DNA from: Paraburkholderia fungorum
GTDB taxonomy: Bacteria > Pseudomonadota > Gammaproteobacteria > Burkholderiales > Burkholderiaceae
Length of the DNA: 64,000 bases
Direction of reading: 5' to 3'
NCBI RefSeq assembly: GCF_902833645.1
Contig: NZ_CADFGE010000009.1
Span: 186,001 to 250,000, forward strand
The stretch's first letter is position 1, and each line of letters opens with the position of its first letter. Under the pieces are notes generated by a model, which was given only the letters and a program-made list of their open reading frames with translations, had not been told where the DNA came from and ran no database searches. This document shows, one piece after another, positions 47,978-54,479 of the stretch. The position numbers and the translations under genes are program-made.

Positions 47978-49327
47978 ATGAACCAGAAACAGAAAAGGAG
48001 GATCAAGGTTGCGCACTTCAGCGACCTGCATTTCTCAATAGGGAATCTGCTCGAGGCCGAACGTTGTTTTGGTGATGCCGTGAGCACCGCGATCGACGAA
48101 GGTGTTGACGTCGCGATCATCGCAGGCGATCTGACGGACCACAAGCAGGATGCGCATTCGGCCGCGCTTCATAGGTTGATGCAGGAAATCAGGCGTCTGG
48201 CTGATCACTGCCCCGTCCTGATCCTGCAGGGCACGTTCTTGCACGACTATCCGGGCATGCTGGCCATCTACCGCTTTGCGGGTGGCAAGTATCCCGTGGA
48301 GACGGTCGACAAGATCGGACAGGTGGCGTTGGTGGGTACGCAGTGGCGTCACATGTCGCCGGGGGATTCTCTCGACGAGTCGCGACTGCTGGTTTCGTGC
48401 GTACCGACTGTCAACAAGTCGGATCTGGTTTCGTCGGTAGGTGCGGAGCACGTGGCGCAAGCCATGGGGGACGTGCTTGCGGGGCTGATGCAGGGGGTCT
48501 TTGCTCCGCAAAACCTAGCAGCACGCGCCGCCGGCGTGCCGACCGTCACGGTTGGCCACGGCACGGTGAGTGGGTCCTTGACCGAGCATGGTGTTCCGAT
48601 GGCTGGTAAGGACCACGAGTTCTCACTGGGCGGACTGTACGCAGCGCAGTCGACGGCCACGATGCTGGGCCACATCCACCGGCATCAGTCGTGGGAGCGG
48701 GAAATTGAAGGCGCCGTCCAGCGTGTGGCGTACCCGGGCTCGATCGGGCGTTTCCACTACGGCGAGGAAGGAAAGAAGGGGTTTCTCATCTGGAGCATCG
48801 GCTCGCGTAACTGCGACTTCGAGTTCTACGAGACGCCAGCACGCGTGATGGTCGACTTCTTGTTCGATGGCGTTCCCGACATGGCCTGGCTCGAAGAGCA
48901 GGCCGCTTCGTGTGCCGGGTCCTTCGTTCGTGTTCGCTATTCGGTGGATGCCGAGTTGGCATCCACGGTGGACAAGCAAGCGATCGCGCAAGCACTGGCG
49001 CAAGCGGCGGAGGTTCGCATCGAACCGAAGTTGCTTGTGTCCCAGCGCCAGCGTTGCAGTGGGATTTCGACACTGCCGACGTTGGCGGAGAAGGTTGGGA
49101 AGTGGTGCGAATCGACGGAGAACGATGCGTCGACTGTCGTGTCGAGAGTGCGCTTGCTCGCGACGGGCGACGCCAAATCAATCGCAACAAATCTTATCAA
49201 GGAGTTTTTTCATGAAGCAGAAAGTCTTTCTCATGAGCATCGTGATGATGCTGGCCATGCCGTGGACCTCTTCGCACGCGCAGAGCCTGGATTCGATCAT
49301 GCAGCCGATCGAACACTTGCTCAATAG
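47978..49327 (+). CDS. sbcD: SbcD/Mre11-like nuclease (449 aa), read into next gene
   Basis: Metallophosphoesterase motifs: HFSDLHF (residues 13-19), IIAGDLTDH, then a changed GNHD (GTFLHD) and VTVGHGTV, MLGHIHRH. The GNHD change could reduce activity. With SbcC it would cleave hairpin and double-strand ends. The frame overlaps the next gene by 116 nt; a run of six T (49205-49210) just before the next ATG is where one extra T would place a TGA stop over the ATG, so the true end may be near 49215. Controlled by a hairpin leader. Confidence 0.8.
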   Translation: MNQKQKRRIKVAHFSDLHFSIGNLLEAERCFGDAVSTAIDEGVDVAIIAGDLTDHKQDAHSAALHRLMQEIRRLADHCPVLILQGTFLHDYPGMLAIYRFAGGKYPVETVDKIGQVALVGTQWRHMSPGDSLDESRLLVSCVPTVNKSDLVSSVGAEHVAQAMGDVLAGLMQGVFAPQNLAARAAGVPTVTVGHGTVSGSLTEHGVPMAGKDHEFSLGGLYAAQSTATMLGHIHRHQSWEREIEGAVQRVAYPGSIGRFHYGEEGKKGFLIWSIGSRNCDFEFYETPARVMVDFLFDGVPDMAWLEEQAASCAGSFVRVRYSVDAELASTVDKQAIAQALAQAAEVRIEPKLLVSQRQRCSGISTLPTLAEKVGKWCESTENDASTVVSRVRLLATGDAKSIATNLIKEFFHEAESLSHEHRDDAGHAVDLFARAEPGFDHAADRTLAQ

Positions 49328-49886
49328 CGCGCCGCCTCAGGTGTCGCGTTTGATCCGCATGTCGTATGAGGGGCGTAGCAGCGAAGGCGTCTCGGAAGAG
49401 CACGCCTTCGAGCCGGGTGCTACGTGGGACTGTGGCTTTTCGCCGGAGGGCGGCGCTAATCCCCGTGTGATCCATGCGATCAACGAGGTTCGCCCGCATT
49501 CCGGCGACGACGCCACTATCCTGGTCGCGGCCTACGAGTTCACCTCGCTCGACATTGCTCGCGCGCTTATCGCAGCGCACGAGCGTGGCGTGAAGGTGGC
49601 TGTGGTTGTTGATACCACGGAAAACCAGAAGTCGGCCTCGAAGGTGCGAATGCTGGTGGGAAGTGGTATCCCGGTGAAGTTCGACAACCGCCTGCAGATG
49701 CTCCATGACAAGTTCATGGTGCTCGACGGGACGGCGGTCGAAACGGGCAGCTTCAATTACACCAAGGCGGCTGCCTCGGACGAGCATGCCGAGAACGCGT
49801 GCGTGTTCCGACATTCGCCTCGTATGGCCGCAAGCTTCACTGGAGCGTGGCAGCACCTATGGCGCGAGTCTGACCCTGCATCGTGA
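49212..49886 (+). CDS. nuc: Phospholipase-D-type nuclease, exported (224 aa)
   Basis: Signal peptide MKQKVFLMSIVMMLAMPWTSSHA, then one HKD motif (LHDKFMVLDGTAVETGSFN, near residue 163), as in the plasmid Nuc/pKM101 endonuclease family, which act as dimers in the periplasm. AAGGAG precedes the ATG by 7 nt. Its start lies inside the SbcD frame. Followed by a terminator at 49907. Confidence 0.85.
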   Translation: MKQKVFLMSIVMMLAMPWTSSHAQSLDSIMQPIEHLLNSAPPQVSRLIRMSYEGRSSEGVSEEHAFEPGATWDCGFSPEGGANPRVIHAINEVRPHSGDDATILVAAYEFTSLDIARALIAAHERGVKVAVVVDTTENQKSASKVRMLVGSGIPVKFDNRLQMLHDKFMVLDGTAVETGSFNYTKAAASDEHAENACVFRHSPRMAASFTGAWQHLWRESDPAS

Positions 49887-49906
49887 TCGAAACCTCAACG
49901 TGAAAC

Positions 49907-49940
49907 GGACCAACATCTCTTAGGGGGTGTTGGTCGGTCC
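49907..49940 (+). terminator. Terminator, cassette copy 1
   Basis: GGACCAACA, loop, TGTTGGTC. The first of three similar ACCAAC/GTTGGT stems, each followed by the same promoter type. Confidence 0.6.
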
Positions 49941-49947
49941 CTCGGGA

Positions 49948-49997
49948 TGCTCGGCACTCGGGGCCTCTAATAAAGTCATTGAGCCGTTCGATCGGCA
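49948..49997 (+). promoter_or_regulatory. Promoter with 5'-end hairpin, cassette copy 1
   Basis: TGCTCG (49948-49953), 17 bp, TAAAGT (49971-49976), 5 nt, AGCCG ttcgat CGGCA (49982-49997). A weaker -35 box than in other copies. Confidence 0.6.
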
Positions 49998-50086
49998 TCA
50001 TCCTCAAGCATCAAGCCAAGCAAGCGTGTCGTGAATTGTCACGAGTTTTGTTAAGGCTGCCGCCTCAGCTAAGCGTACCGCGCTGA

Positions 50087-50119
50087 CTCCTTTTTCAACG
50101 CCTAATTTGGCATGAGGAG
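50087..50119 (+). promoter_or_regulatory. Shine-Dalgarno-sequestering hairpin
   Basis: CTCCTTTTTCAACGCC, taattt, GGC, atGAGGAG. The ribosome site serves a TTG at 50126. Confidence 0.8.
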
Positions 50120-50125
50120 ATCATC

Positions 50126-50425
50126 TTGAATACGACCATCAATCACAGCAACGAACCCGTGCGCGATTTGTCGGGCTGTCCTGCCAAGTCTGCGCAGATG
50201 TGGGGCCTCGCAAGACAAAAAGGGGTTTCCGTCGGGGCGCTTGATGTCACGGGACGCTGCGTGGTCTTCGGCCATGGTGGTCAGTCGACCACCATTGTTG
50301 CGTACGACCCGCACTCAAAGCGCGTGCAAACCACGTCCGGGGCGGTGTACCAGCTCGAGATGCCCAACGTGGGCTTTGCGATGCAAAATCCTCGGTTCAT
50401 GGAGATTCTGGGGTTCGGGAACTAG
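50126..50425 (+). CDS. Hypothetical protein (99 aa)
   Basis: Starts at TTG in the position of the ATG of the other cassettes. MNTTINHSNEPVRDLSGCPAKSAQMWGLARQKG..., then beta-rich VSVGALDVTGRCVVFGHGGQSTTIVAYDPHSKR. It starts with the MNTTIN shared with the genes at 50798 and 51835. Otherwise unrelated to them. Not recognised. Confidence 0.65.
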   Translation: MNTTINHSNEPVRDLSGCPAKSAQMWGLARQKGVSVGALDVTGRCVVFGHGGQSTTIVAYDPHSKRVQTTSGAVYQLEMPNVGFAMQNPRFMEILGFGN

Positions 50426-50619
50426 GCACTAGCGACAATGTGCGCCAGATCCTCCGGCGGGAGATCTGGCGTACATACTCAGAATCGGCATGCAGGTCCC
50501 GGACGGTGAAGTGTTGACGCGATCAGCCGGTCGAGGAGTGCTGGAGCGCGATTCGTGAGCGGAGAATCAACATGATATGAGACCAACGCCCGCTCGGGGT
50601 GTTGGTGGGTCTTTCAGTG

Positions 50620-50670
50620 TGCTCGACGTTCGAGACGTCTGCTAAAGTTCATTCAGCCGTTCGATCGGCA
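50620..50670 (+). promoter_or_regulatory. Promoter with 5'-end hairpin, cassette copy 2
   Basis: TGCTCG (50620-50625), 17 bp, TAAAGT (50643-50648), 6 nt, AGCCG ttcgat CGGCA (50655-50670). Confidence 0.65.
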
Positions 50671-50758
50671 CTCTCGGTACGCATCAATTCAAGCAAGCGT
50701 GTTGTGAATCGCAGGGTGTTTCGCTAAGGCACTTGCCTAAGCTGAGCGCGTTGCGCTG

Positions 50759-50792
50759 ACTCCTTTTCAACGCCTCAAGTGGCATAAGGAGT
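50759..50792 (+). promoter_or_regulatory. Shine-Dalgarno-sequestering hairpin
   Basis: ACTCCTTTTCAACGCC, tcaagt, GGC, atAAGGAGT, then ATG at 50798. Confidence 0.85.
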
Positions 50793-50797
50793 GCATC

Positions 50798-51118
50798 ATG
50801 AACACGACCATCAATCGGAACGACTATCGCTTGGCCGATCATCTCGAGACGAGTGGCTGGGATCCGAGCGAAAACCACGTGAATGGCGTCAATTCCTTCG
50901 GCATGCGACCGGCTGAAGTCGCGGCGCAGGCAGGTAACGTGGAGGAGTTCCTCGCAATCGTCTCGCACCCGGAGTTCGAGAGTCGTGGAACGCGAGTTCG
51001 CTTCTTCGCCTCCATTCTTCGCGACTATCGTGGTGATGCTGATGATCGGGCTGCTTATGCACGCCTGCTTCCTCACATCGCCACACTGGAAAATCGCCAA
51101 AACGCAGCTGGTGCGTGA
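50798..51118 (+). CDS. Hypothetical protein (106 aa)
   Basis: MNTTINRNDYRLADHLETSGWDPSENHVNG..., soluble, helical, acidic. Shares only the first residues with its cassette neighbours. No motif recognised. Second gene of the cassette series; GGAGT 6 nt before the ATG. Confidence 0.65.
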   Translation: MNTTINRNDYRLADHLETSGWDPSENHVNGVNSFGMRPAEVAAQAGNVEEFLAIVSHPEFESRGTRVRFFASILRDYRGDADDRAAYARLLPHIATLENRQNAAGA

Positions 51119-51228
51119 AACATTGGCGTGCAACGTACACCGCTTCCCTTCGGGGGCGGTGTATTTGCTTAACCAAGGCATCGTGCGCTGCTTTGAGGCC
51201 AATCCCTCAACCACGCGCATCGCGCCGG

Positions 51229-51260
51229 CTCCTTTTCAACGCCACGAAAGGCAAAAGGAG
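51229..51260 (+). promoter_or_regulatory. Shine-Dalgarno-sequestering hairpin
   Basis: CTCCTTTTCAACGCC, acgaaa, GGC, AAAAGGAG before the ATG at 51267. Perfect consensus, but no promoter or terminator unit is repeated in front of it. Confidence 0.85.
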
Positions 51261-51266
51261 TTAATC

Positions 51267-51662
51267 ATGAATACGCTCATCAATCGCAAGACTCGCTCGA
51301 AGACTTTCGGGTTCGCCTCGATCGCCGCGGTAACTTTTCTCAGCGCCAGCAGTTTTCTTCCCGAAACGGCCTCCGCTCAACAGGTGGTACAGCAAACCAT
51401 GAAAGGAATAGCTGGCACCGTAGTCCGAGTTCGCCTCGCGCCGACTTTGAGCCTTCCGCAAGGAACTCCCGCAGCGCGCCTGCCTCTACCGGACCTCGTC
51501 GAAGTAGCAGTTCAGGGCTCAGACGGTGAAATGTACGAAGCGATCGCGAATCGCGCACGTCAACCCCGCCTTGGGACAGAGGTGATGCGTCACGGCCGAA
51601 ACCTTAATACGATAAGAAACCAACGCCCTCAAGGGCGTTGGTCGATCTTGCGGCTTGCCTAA
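51267..51662 (+). CDS. Exported hypothetical protein (131 aa)
   Basis: Signal peptide in residues about 10-38 (FGFASIAAVTFLSASSFLPETASAQQ), then a mature part of about 90 residues rich in Val, Arg and Pro. Its last about 25 codons run through the terminator stem at 51619-51642, so the original stop may have been lost. Begins MNTLINRKTRSK, like the next cassette gene. Confidence 0.65.
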   Translation: MNTLINRKTRSKTFGFASIAAVTFLSASSFLPETASAQQVVQQTMKGIAGTVVRVRLAPTLSLPQGTPAARLPLPDLVEVAVQGSDGEMYEAIANRARQPRLGTEVMRHGRNLNTIRNQRPQGRWSILRLA

Positions 51663-51706
51663 CATTCTGATCTTCTGATAAAGTCGATTCAGCCGTTAGA
51701 TCGGCA
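51655..51706 (+). promoter_or_regulatory. Promoter with 5'-end hairpin, cassette copy 3
   Basis: TTGCCT (51655-51660), 18 bp, TAAAGT (51679-51684), 6 nt, AGCCG ttagat CGGCA. Confidence 0.7.
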
Positions 51707-51796
51707 CTTCCTAGAAAGCATTAATCCAAGCAAGCGTGTTATGAATCACCGCGCGTTTCGCTGAGATGTTTACCTCAGCCGAGCGCACTGCGCTGA

Positions 51797-51828
51797 CTCC
51801 TTTTCAACGCCTCAAGTGGCAAAAGGAG
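51797..51828 (+). promoter_or_regulatory. Shine-Dalgarno-sequestering hairpin
   Basis: CTCCTTTTCAACGCC, tcaagt, GGC, AAAAGGAG, then ATG at 51835. I use this as the type sequence. An AGCGC-act-GCGCT stem lies just upstream. Confidence 0.85.
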
Positions 51829-51834
51829 ATCATC

Positions 51835-52254
51835 ATGAACACGACCATCAATCGCAAGAGTGGCTCAAAGGGATTTCAGGCATTCTCGATCGTCTACGGT
51901 CACGTTGCATCGTGGAGCTTGCTTTTCTCGGCTGGATTAATTGCTCTAGCTGGCGCCATCATCGTAATTTTCGGCTGCGCATACGAGGCAAACGCACAGT
52001 TTCAACTGCTTCAGGGCAGCGGACGCGCAGCACTCGAAGCGTATTTGGCACATGTGTCGACACACCAATTGTCTTTCGGGGCATTCCTGGTGGAATCCGT
52101 CACTGGTCATTGCTTTGCCGCTAGTGCCGCCATTCAGGGCGTTGGCTTTTGGTTGGTCTTCGTTCTGGCGCCGCTGGTTGCAGCTCTCGTCTTGCTCGCA
52201 CGTGGTACGCAAGTCTTGTTTCGTCAGCCGGCGGAACTTGTCACAGTCTACTGA
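51835..52254 (+). CDS. Small membrane protein, paralogue of 43518-43940 (139 aa)
   Basis: MNTTINRKSGSKGFQAFSIVYGHVAS..., a first span (WSLLFSAGLIALAGAIIVIFG) and a last span (GVGFWLVFVLAPLVAALVLLA). FQLLQGSGRAALEAYLAHV, a GH and a QGVG before the last span match the gene at 43518. Function unknown. Confidence 0.75.
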   Translation: MNTTINRKSGSKGFQAFSIVYGHVASWSLLFSAGLIALAGAIIVIFGCAYEANAQFQLLQGSGRAALEAYLAHVSTHQLSFGAFLVESVTGHCFAASAAIQGVGFWLVFVLAPLVAALVLLARGTQVLFRQPAELVTVY

Positions 52255-52269
52255 TCACTCGTAACCGTT

Positions 52270-52293
52270 CGAAAGTTCCTTCGGGGACTTTCG
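52270..52293 (+). terminator. Hairpin terminator
   Basis: CGAAAGTtCC-ttcg-GGgACTTTCG after the membrane protein gene. A similar stem AGTCCC-tccg-GGGACT follows the gene at 52489. Confidence 0.55.
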
Positions 52294-52449
52294 ACCATCC
52301 ACACACGGCACTGAAACGCGCCGTTTCCCCGTGGTTCGATCCTCCACCAAGCGTGATGCCTAGCTCTCGAAAGGGCTCTTGAGGCAAGCAATAGAGCCGA
52401 TTTTCCTGTGCCATCCAGGTTCAGGAAAGTCGCCGCCTCGTGATGCGAC

Positions 52450-52485
52450 TTCCTCTTTTTAACGCCTTCAAGGCAGAAAGAGGAA
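52450..52485 (+). promoter_or_regulatory. Shine-Dalgarno-sequestering hairpin
   Basis: TTCCTCTTTTTAACGCC, ttcaa, GGC, agaaaGAGGAA, then ATG at 52489. Arms changed to TTCCTC/GAGGAA with pairing kept. Confidence 0.8.
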
Positions 52486-52488
52486 ACC

Positions 52489-52632
52489 ATGAATACGAAA
52501 AATGAACTGCGCAAAGCTCCGGTGCGGCAAATCATCGGCACGTCTCCGCTGGTGTCCGTCCTCCATCTCAACGGTTGCAAGCTCACCGAAGTATGGATTG
52601 ACGGTTCCTGGGTTTGCGTCAGAATCGAATGA
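52489..52632 (+). CDS. Small hypothetical protein (47 aa)
   Basis: MNTKNELRKAPVRQIIGTSPLVSVLHLNGCKLTEVWIDGSWVCV..., a compact, beta-like small protein with two cysteines. A clear hairpin-type ribosome site supports it. Not recognised. Confidence 0.7.
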   Translation: MNTKNELRKAPVRQIIGTSPLVSVLHLNGCKLTEVWIDGSWVCVRIE

Positions 52633-52749
52633 GCAAACTGAAATCGCGCAACTGAACGAGAGTCCCTCCGGGGACTTTCGACTTTCCACGCAACGTTTTG
52701 GAGCATGTCGTTTCGCAGATGCCGCAACCTCTGCCGAGCTCTTTGCTCA

Positions 52750-52786
52750 CTCCTTTTCAACCGCCTTTACTGGCATACAAGAGGAG
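52750..52786 (+). promoter_or_regulatory. Shine-Dalgarno-sequestering hairpin
   Basis: CTCCTTTTCAACCGCC, tttact, GGC, atacaagAGGAG; the ATG follows at 52795. Confidence 0.75.
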
Positions 52787-52794
52787 CAGGATCA

Positions 52795-53247
52795 ATGAGC
52801 AACCAACGGTACGTGCAACTCCCGAGCGGCAACACGGCTCGCGTCAACGACGGTAAGATTGTGGTCACGTTCGAGGCGGACCTCAACGACGTCTTCGAGA
52901 TGGCCGGTAACGATCTCGAGAGTTGGCTCGCAGAAATGGTGACTGGCGAGGTAGACGGTCTTTCGAATATCTCTTATCGCATCGTCGGCACCTCGGGCCC
53001 GCATGGATTGACGATTGAAGCGGCCGGCACGCTGGCCGACATCGAGGTCGAGGACCTGAAGGAAGGCGACATCCCGCTGCAGGAGTTCGAAGTGCAGGTG
53101 ACCCGCATGAGCTACGGCTCGCGGACGATCCGCCTGTCGGCGAGAACGCCCGACGAAGCGCGAGACATCGCGGACGGTGACGCGGGTAACCACACGTACA
53201 ACGAGCACCACTCGGAATACATAATCCAAGCATCCCCCGTGCAGTAG
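52795..53247 (+). CDS. Hypothetical protein (150 aa)
   Basis: An acidic protein: MSNQRYVQLPSGNTARVNDGKIVVTFEADLNDVF..., with IEAAGTLADIEVEDLKEGDIPLQ and VQVTRMSYGSRTIRLSART. Looks beta-rich with two similar halves. No membrane span. Not recognised. Confidence 0.7.
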   Translation: MSNQRYVQLPSGNTARVNDGKIVVTFEADLNDVFEMAGNDLESWLAEMVTGEVDGLSNISYRIVGTSGPHGLTIEAAGTLADIEVEDLKEGDIPLQEFEVQVTRMSYGSRTIRLSARTPDEARDIADGDAGNHTYNEHHSEYIIQASPVQ

Positions 53248-53336
53248 CAATTCGGGGTTCGTGAACGCACGTCGCGGCGCCCCTGGGCGCTGCCGGCGGC
53301 TCCGACGGCCAACCAACCTGTCCGAGCCATGCTCCT

Positions 53337-53375
53337 TTCTCCTTTTCGACCGCCGCCATACGGCACAAAGGAGAA
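53337..53375 (+). promoter_or_regulatory. Shine-Dalgarno-sequestering hairpin
   Basis: TTCTCCTTTTCGACCGCCG, cca, tACGGC, acaaAGGAGAA, then ATG at 53378. Confidence 0.75.
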
Positions 53376-53377
53376 CC

Positions 53378-53662
53378 ATGAACGGAACGCATCAACAACC
53401 GGATACGAAGCGTGACCTGTACTACGTCAGTGCCATGAACGAAACCGGACAGAAGTGGGTGCCGCTGCTCGGGCCTTTCCCCGACGACCACGCGGCCGCG
53501 CTTGGGAAGGTGGACGATGTCCGCACGCTCGCATGCGACCTCGATCCTCGAGGAGTTTGGTGGAGCTACGGCACCGCGCGCATAGATCATCGGGACGCTC
53601 CGCCGCAGGGCCGTCTGAATGCGCACTTCGCGGCCGTGCACCAGCGTCAACCGGCGCACTAA
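53378..53662 (+). CDS. Hypothetical protein (94 aa)
   Basis: MNGTHQQPDTKRDLYYVSAMNETGQKWVPLLGPFPDD..., soluble, with an Asp/Arg-rich second half. It resembles short DUF-type plasmid proteins in which a Tyr-x-Val strand is followed by PLLGPF, but I cannot name the family. The next gap contains a TTGCGG-x-GCC-ttcg-GGC stem. Confidence 0.65.
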   Translation: MNGTHQQPDTKRDLYYVSAMNETGQKWVPLLGPFPDDHAAALGKVDDVRTLACDLDPRGVWWSYGTARIDHRDAPPQGRLNAHFAAVHQRQPAH

Positions 53663-53760
53663 AAGTAACTTTGGCTATTCGTAAACGCATGTTGCGGCGC
53701 CTTCGGGCGTCCGCAACGGCCTCGACAGATCTTCGAATCTCTCCGGGCCTCGCGGTCCAT

Positions 53761-53794
53761 CTCCTTTCAACCGCTCGCTATGAGCAAAAAGGAG
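53761..53794 (+). promoter_or_regulatory. Shine-Dalgarno-sequestering hairpin
   Basis: CTCCTTTCAACCGCTC, gcta, tGAGC, AAAAAGGAG, then ATG at 53801. The inner pairs changed from GCC/GGC to GCTC/GAGC with pairing kept. Confidence 0.8.
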
Positions 53795-53800
53795 AAGCCT

Positions 53801-54196
53801 ATGAATAGAAAAGTATCATCAAATCAAAGCCCAACAGGCTCAACACCTGTCAGGGACGCGCACCAGCCTCAACAGGAAGGTGTGTGGCAACAAACCAAAG
53901 ACCTCGCAGCAGAAGCATGGCTGGAGTTCTTTAAGCACAGCCTCATCATCGTCCCGTTGATTGCGCTGGGTTGGTTGATGTGGCTAGTGGAACAGTCTCA
54001 CGTGAGCGTCGAAACCGAGAGGTTGCTTGATTTTGGTGAATTCCTCATCACTCTCATCCAACTGTGGAAATTGGTGGAACATCTTGTTCCCGCGTCGACG
54101 TTCAAGGGCATTAAAGAGTTCATAAATAGGAAAGCAAAATCATGGAAATCCAACTCGAACTGCAGCAATGCCGTAGGGAAGGTGAAATTGAAGTAA
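53801..54196 (+). CDS. Hypothetical membrane-associated protein (131 aa)
   Basis: A polar N-terminus, one membrane span (HSLIIVPLIALGWLMWLVEQ), then a helical, Lys/Asn-rich tail (FKGIKEFINRKAKSWKSN). Lower GC in its 3' part than its neighbours. Followed by a strong terminator. Not recognised. Confidence 0.7.
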   Translation: MNRKVSSNQSPTGSTPVRDAHQPQQEGVWQQTKDLAAEAWLEFFKHSLIIVPLIALGWLMWLVEQSHVSVETERLLDFGEFLITLIQLWKLVEHLVPASTFKGIKEFINRKAKSWKSNSNCSNAVGKVKLK

Positions 54197-54202
54197 TAAC
54201 AG

Positions 54203-54232
54203 GATGACCGGCTAACCCCGGTCATCTTTATT
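54203..54232 (+). terminator. Intrinsic terminator
   Basis: GATGACCGG, short loop, CCGGTCATC, then TTTATTC. Ends the small-gene run before the SbcC unit. Confidence 0.8.
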
Positions 54233-54293
54233 CACCCGCCGATCTCGCAGGGACAATTTCCCGTCAGGTTTGTGCTATTGAAACGTTCGTGTG

Positions 54294-54348
54294 TTGCATC
54301 GTCTGCGGGCCTCGTGTATTGTTCTTCACGTAAAGCCGCGCTGGCGGC
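54294..54348 (+). promoter_or_regulatory. Sigma-70-like promoter with nearby hairpin
   Basis: TTGCAT (54294-54299), 17 bp, TATTGT (54317-54322), 12 nt, GCCG cgctgg CGGC (54335-54348). The gap to the hairpin is longer than in the other copies. Drives SbcC. Confidence 0.65.
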
Positions 54349-54453
54349 AACTCTAAATGAAAATCGCAGAAGCTGATTCCCCATGCCCCCGGCATGAGCG
54401 ATAGTTCTGCGTCGATCCCGTCGGAGACGCGGCCCCGCGCCGATTTCTGAATA

Positions 54454-54472
54454 GCCGCTCCGCGGCATGGAG
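54454..54472 (+). promoter_or_regulatory. Hairpin next to the SbcC ribosome site
   Basis: GCCG-ctccg-CGGC followed directly by ATGGAG; GGAG is adjacent to, not inside, the stem; CTCC in the loop could also pair with it. Confidence 0.5.
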
Positions 54473-54479
54473 ATCGAAA

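Larger units (their letters stand above)
49907..50140 (+). repeat. Cassette repeat, copy 1
   Basis: Terminator, promoter, 5' hairpin, a conserved leader (AAGCAAGCGTGT, GAATTGTC), Shine-Dalgarno hairpin and the first codons MNTTIN. About 60-75% like copies at 50580 and 51615 by eye; the coding sequences after it are unrelated. Confidence 0.7.
50426..50797. other. Intergenic region with cassette copy 2
   Basis: No gene. A CCTCCGGCGGGAGATCTGGCG stem follows the previous gene; from about 50580 it is the second cassette. Confidence 0.5.
50580..50815 (+). repeat. Cassette repeat, copy 2
   Basis: GACCAACGCCC/GGGGTGTTGGT terminator (50581-50607, then CTTTC), promoter, hairpin, AAGCAAGCGTGT leader, internal stems and Shine-Dalgarno hairpin, then MNTTINRN codons. 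Confidence 0.75.
51615..51858 (+). repeat. Cassette repeat, copy 3
   Basis: Terminator ACCAACGCCCT/AGGGCGTTGGT (51619-51642), promoter (51655-51684), AGCCG ttagat CGGCA (51691-51706), leader, hairpin and MNTTINRK codons. Confidence 0.75.

Noticed and set aside
49948..51706. Sigma-28 promoters (TAAAG ... GCCG)
   Set aside because: TAAAGT and GCCG look like the two FliA boxes, but they are only about 7 nt apart instead of about 15, and sister copies have TATCAT or TATTAT in place of TAAAGT. They fit -10 boxes with a downstream hairpin.
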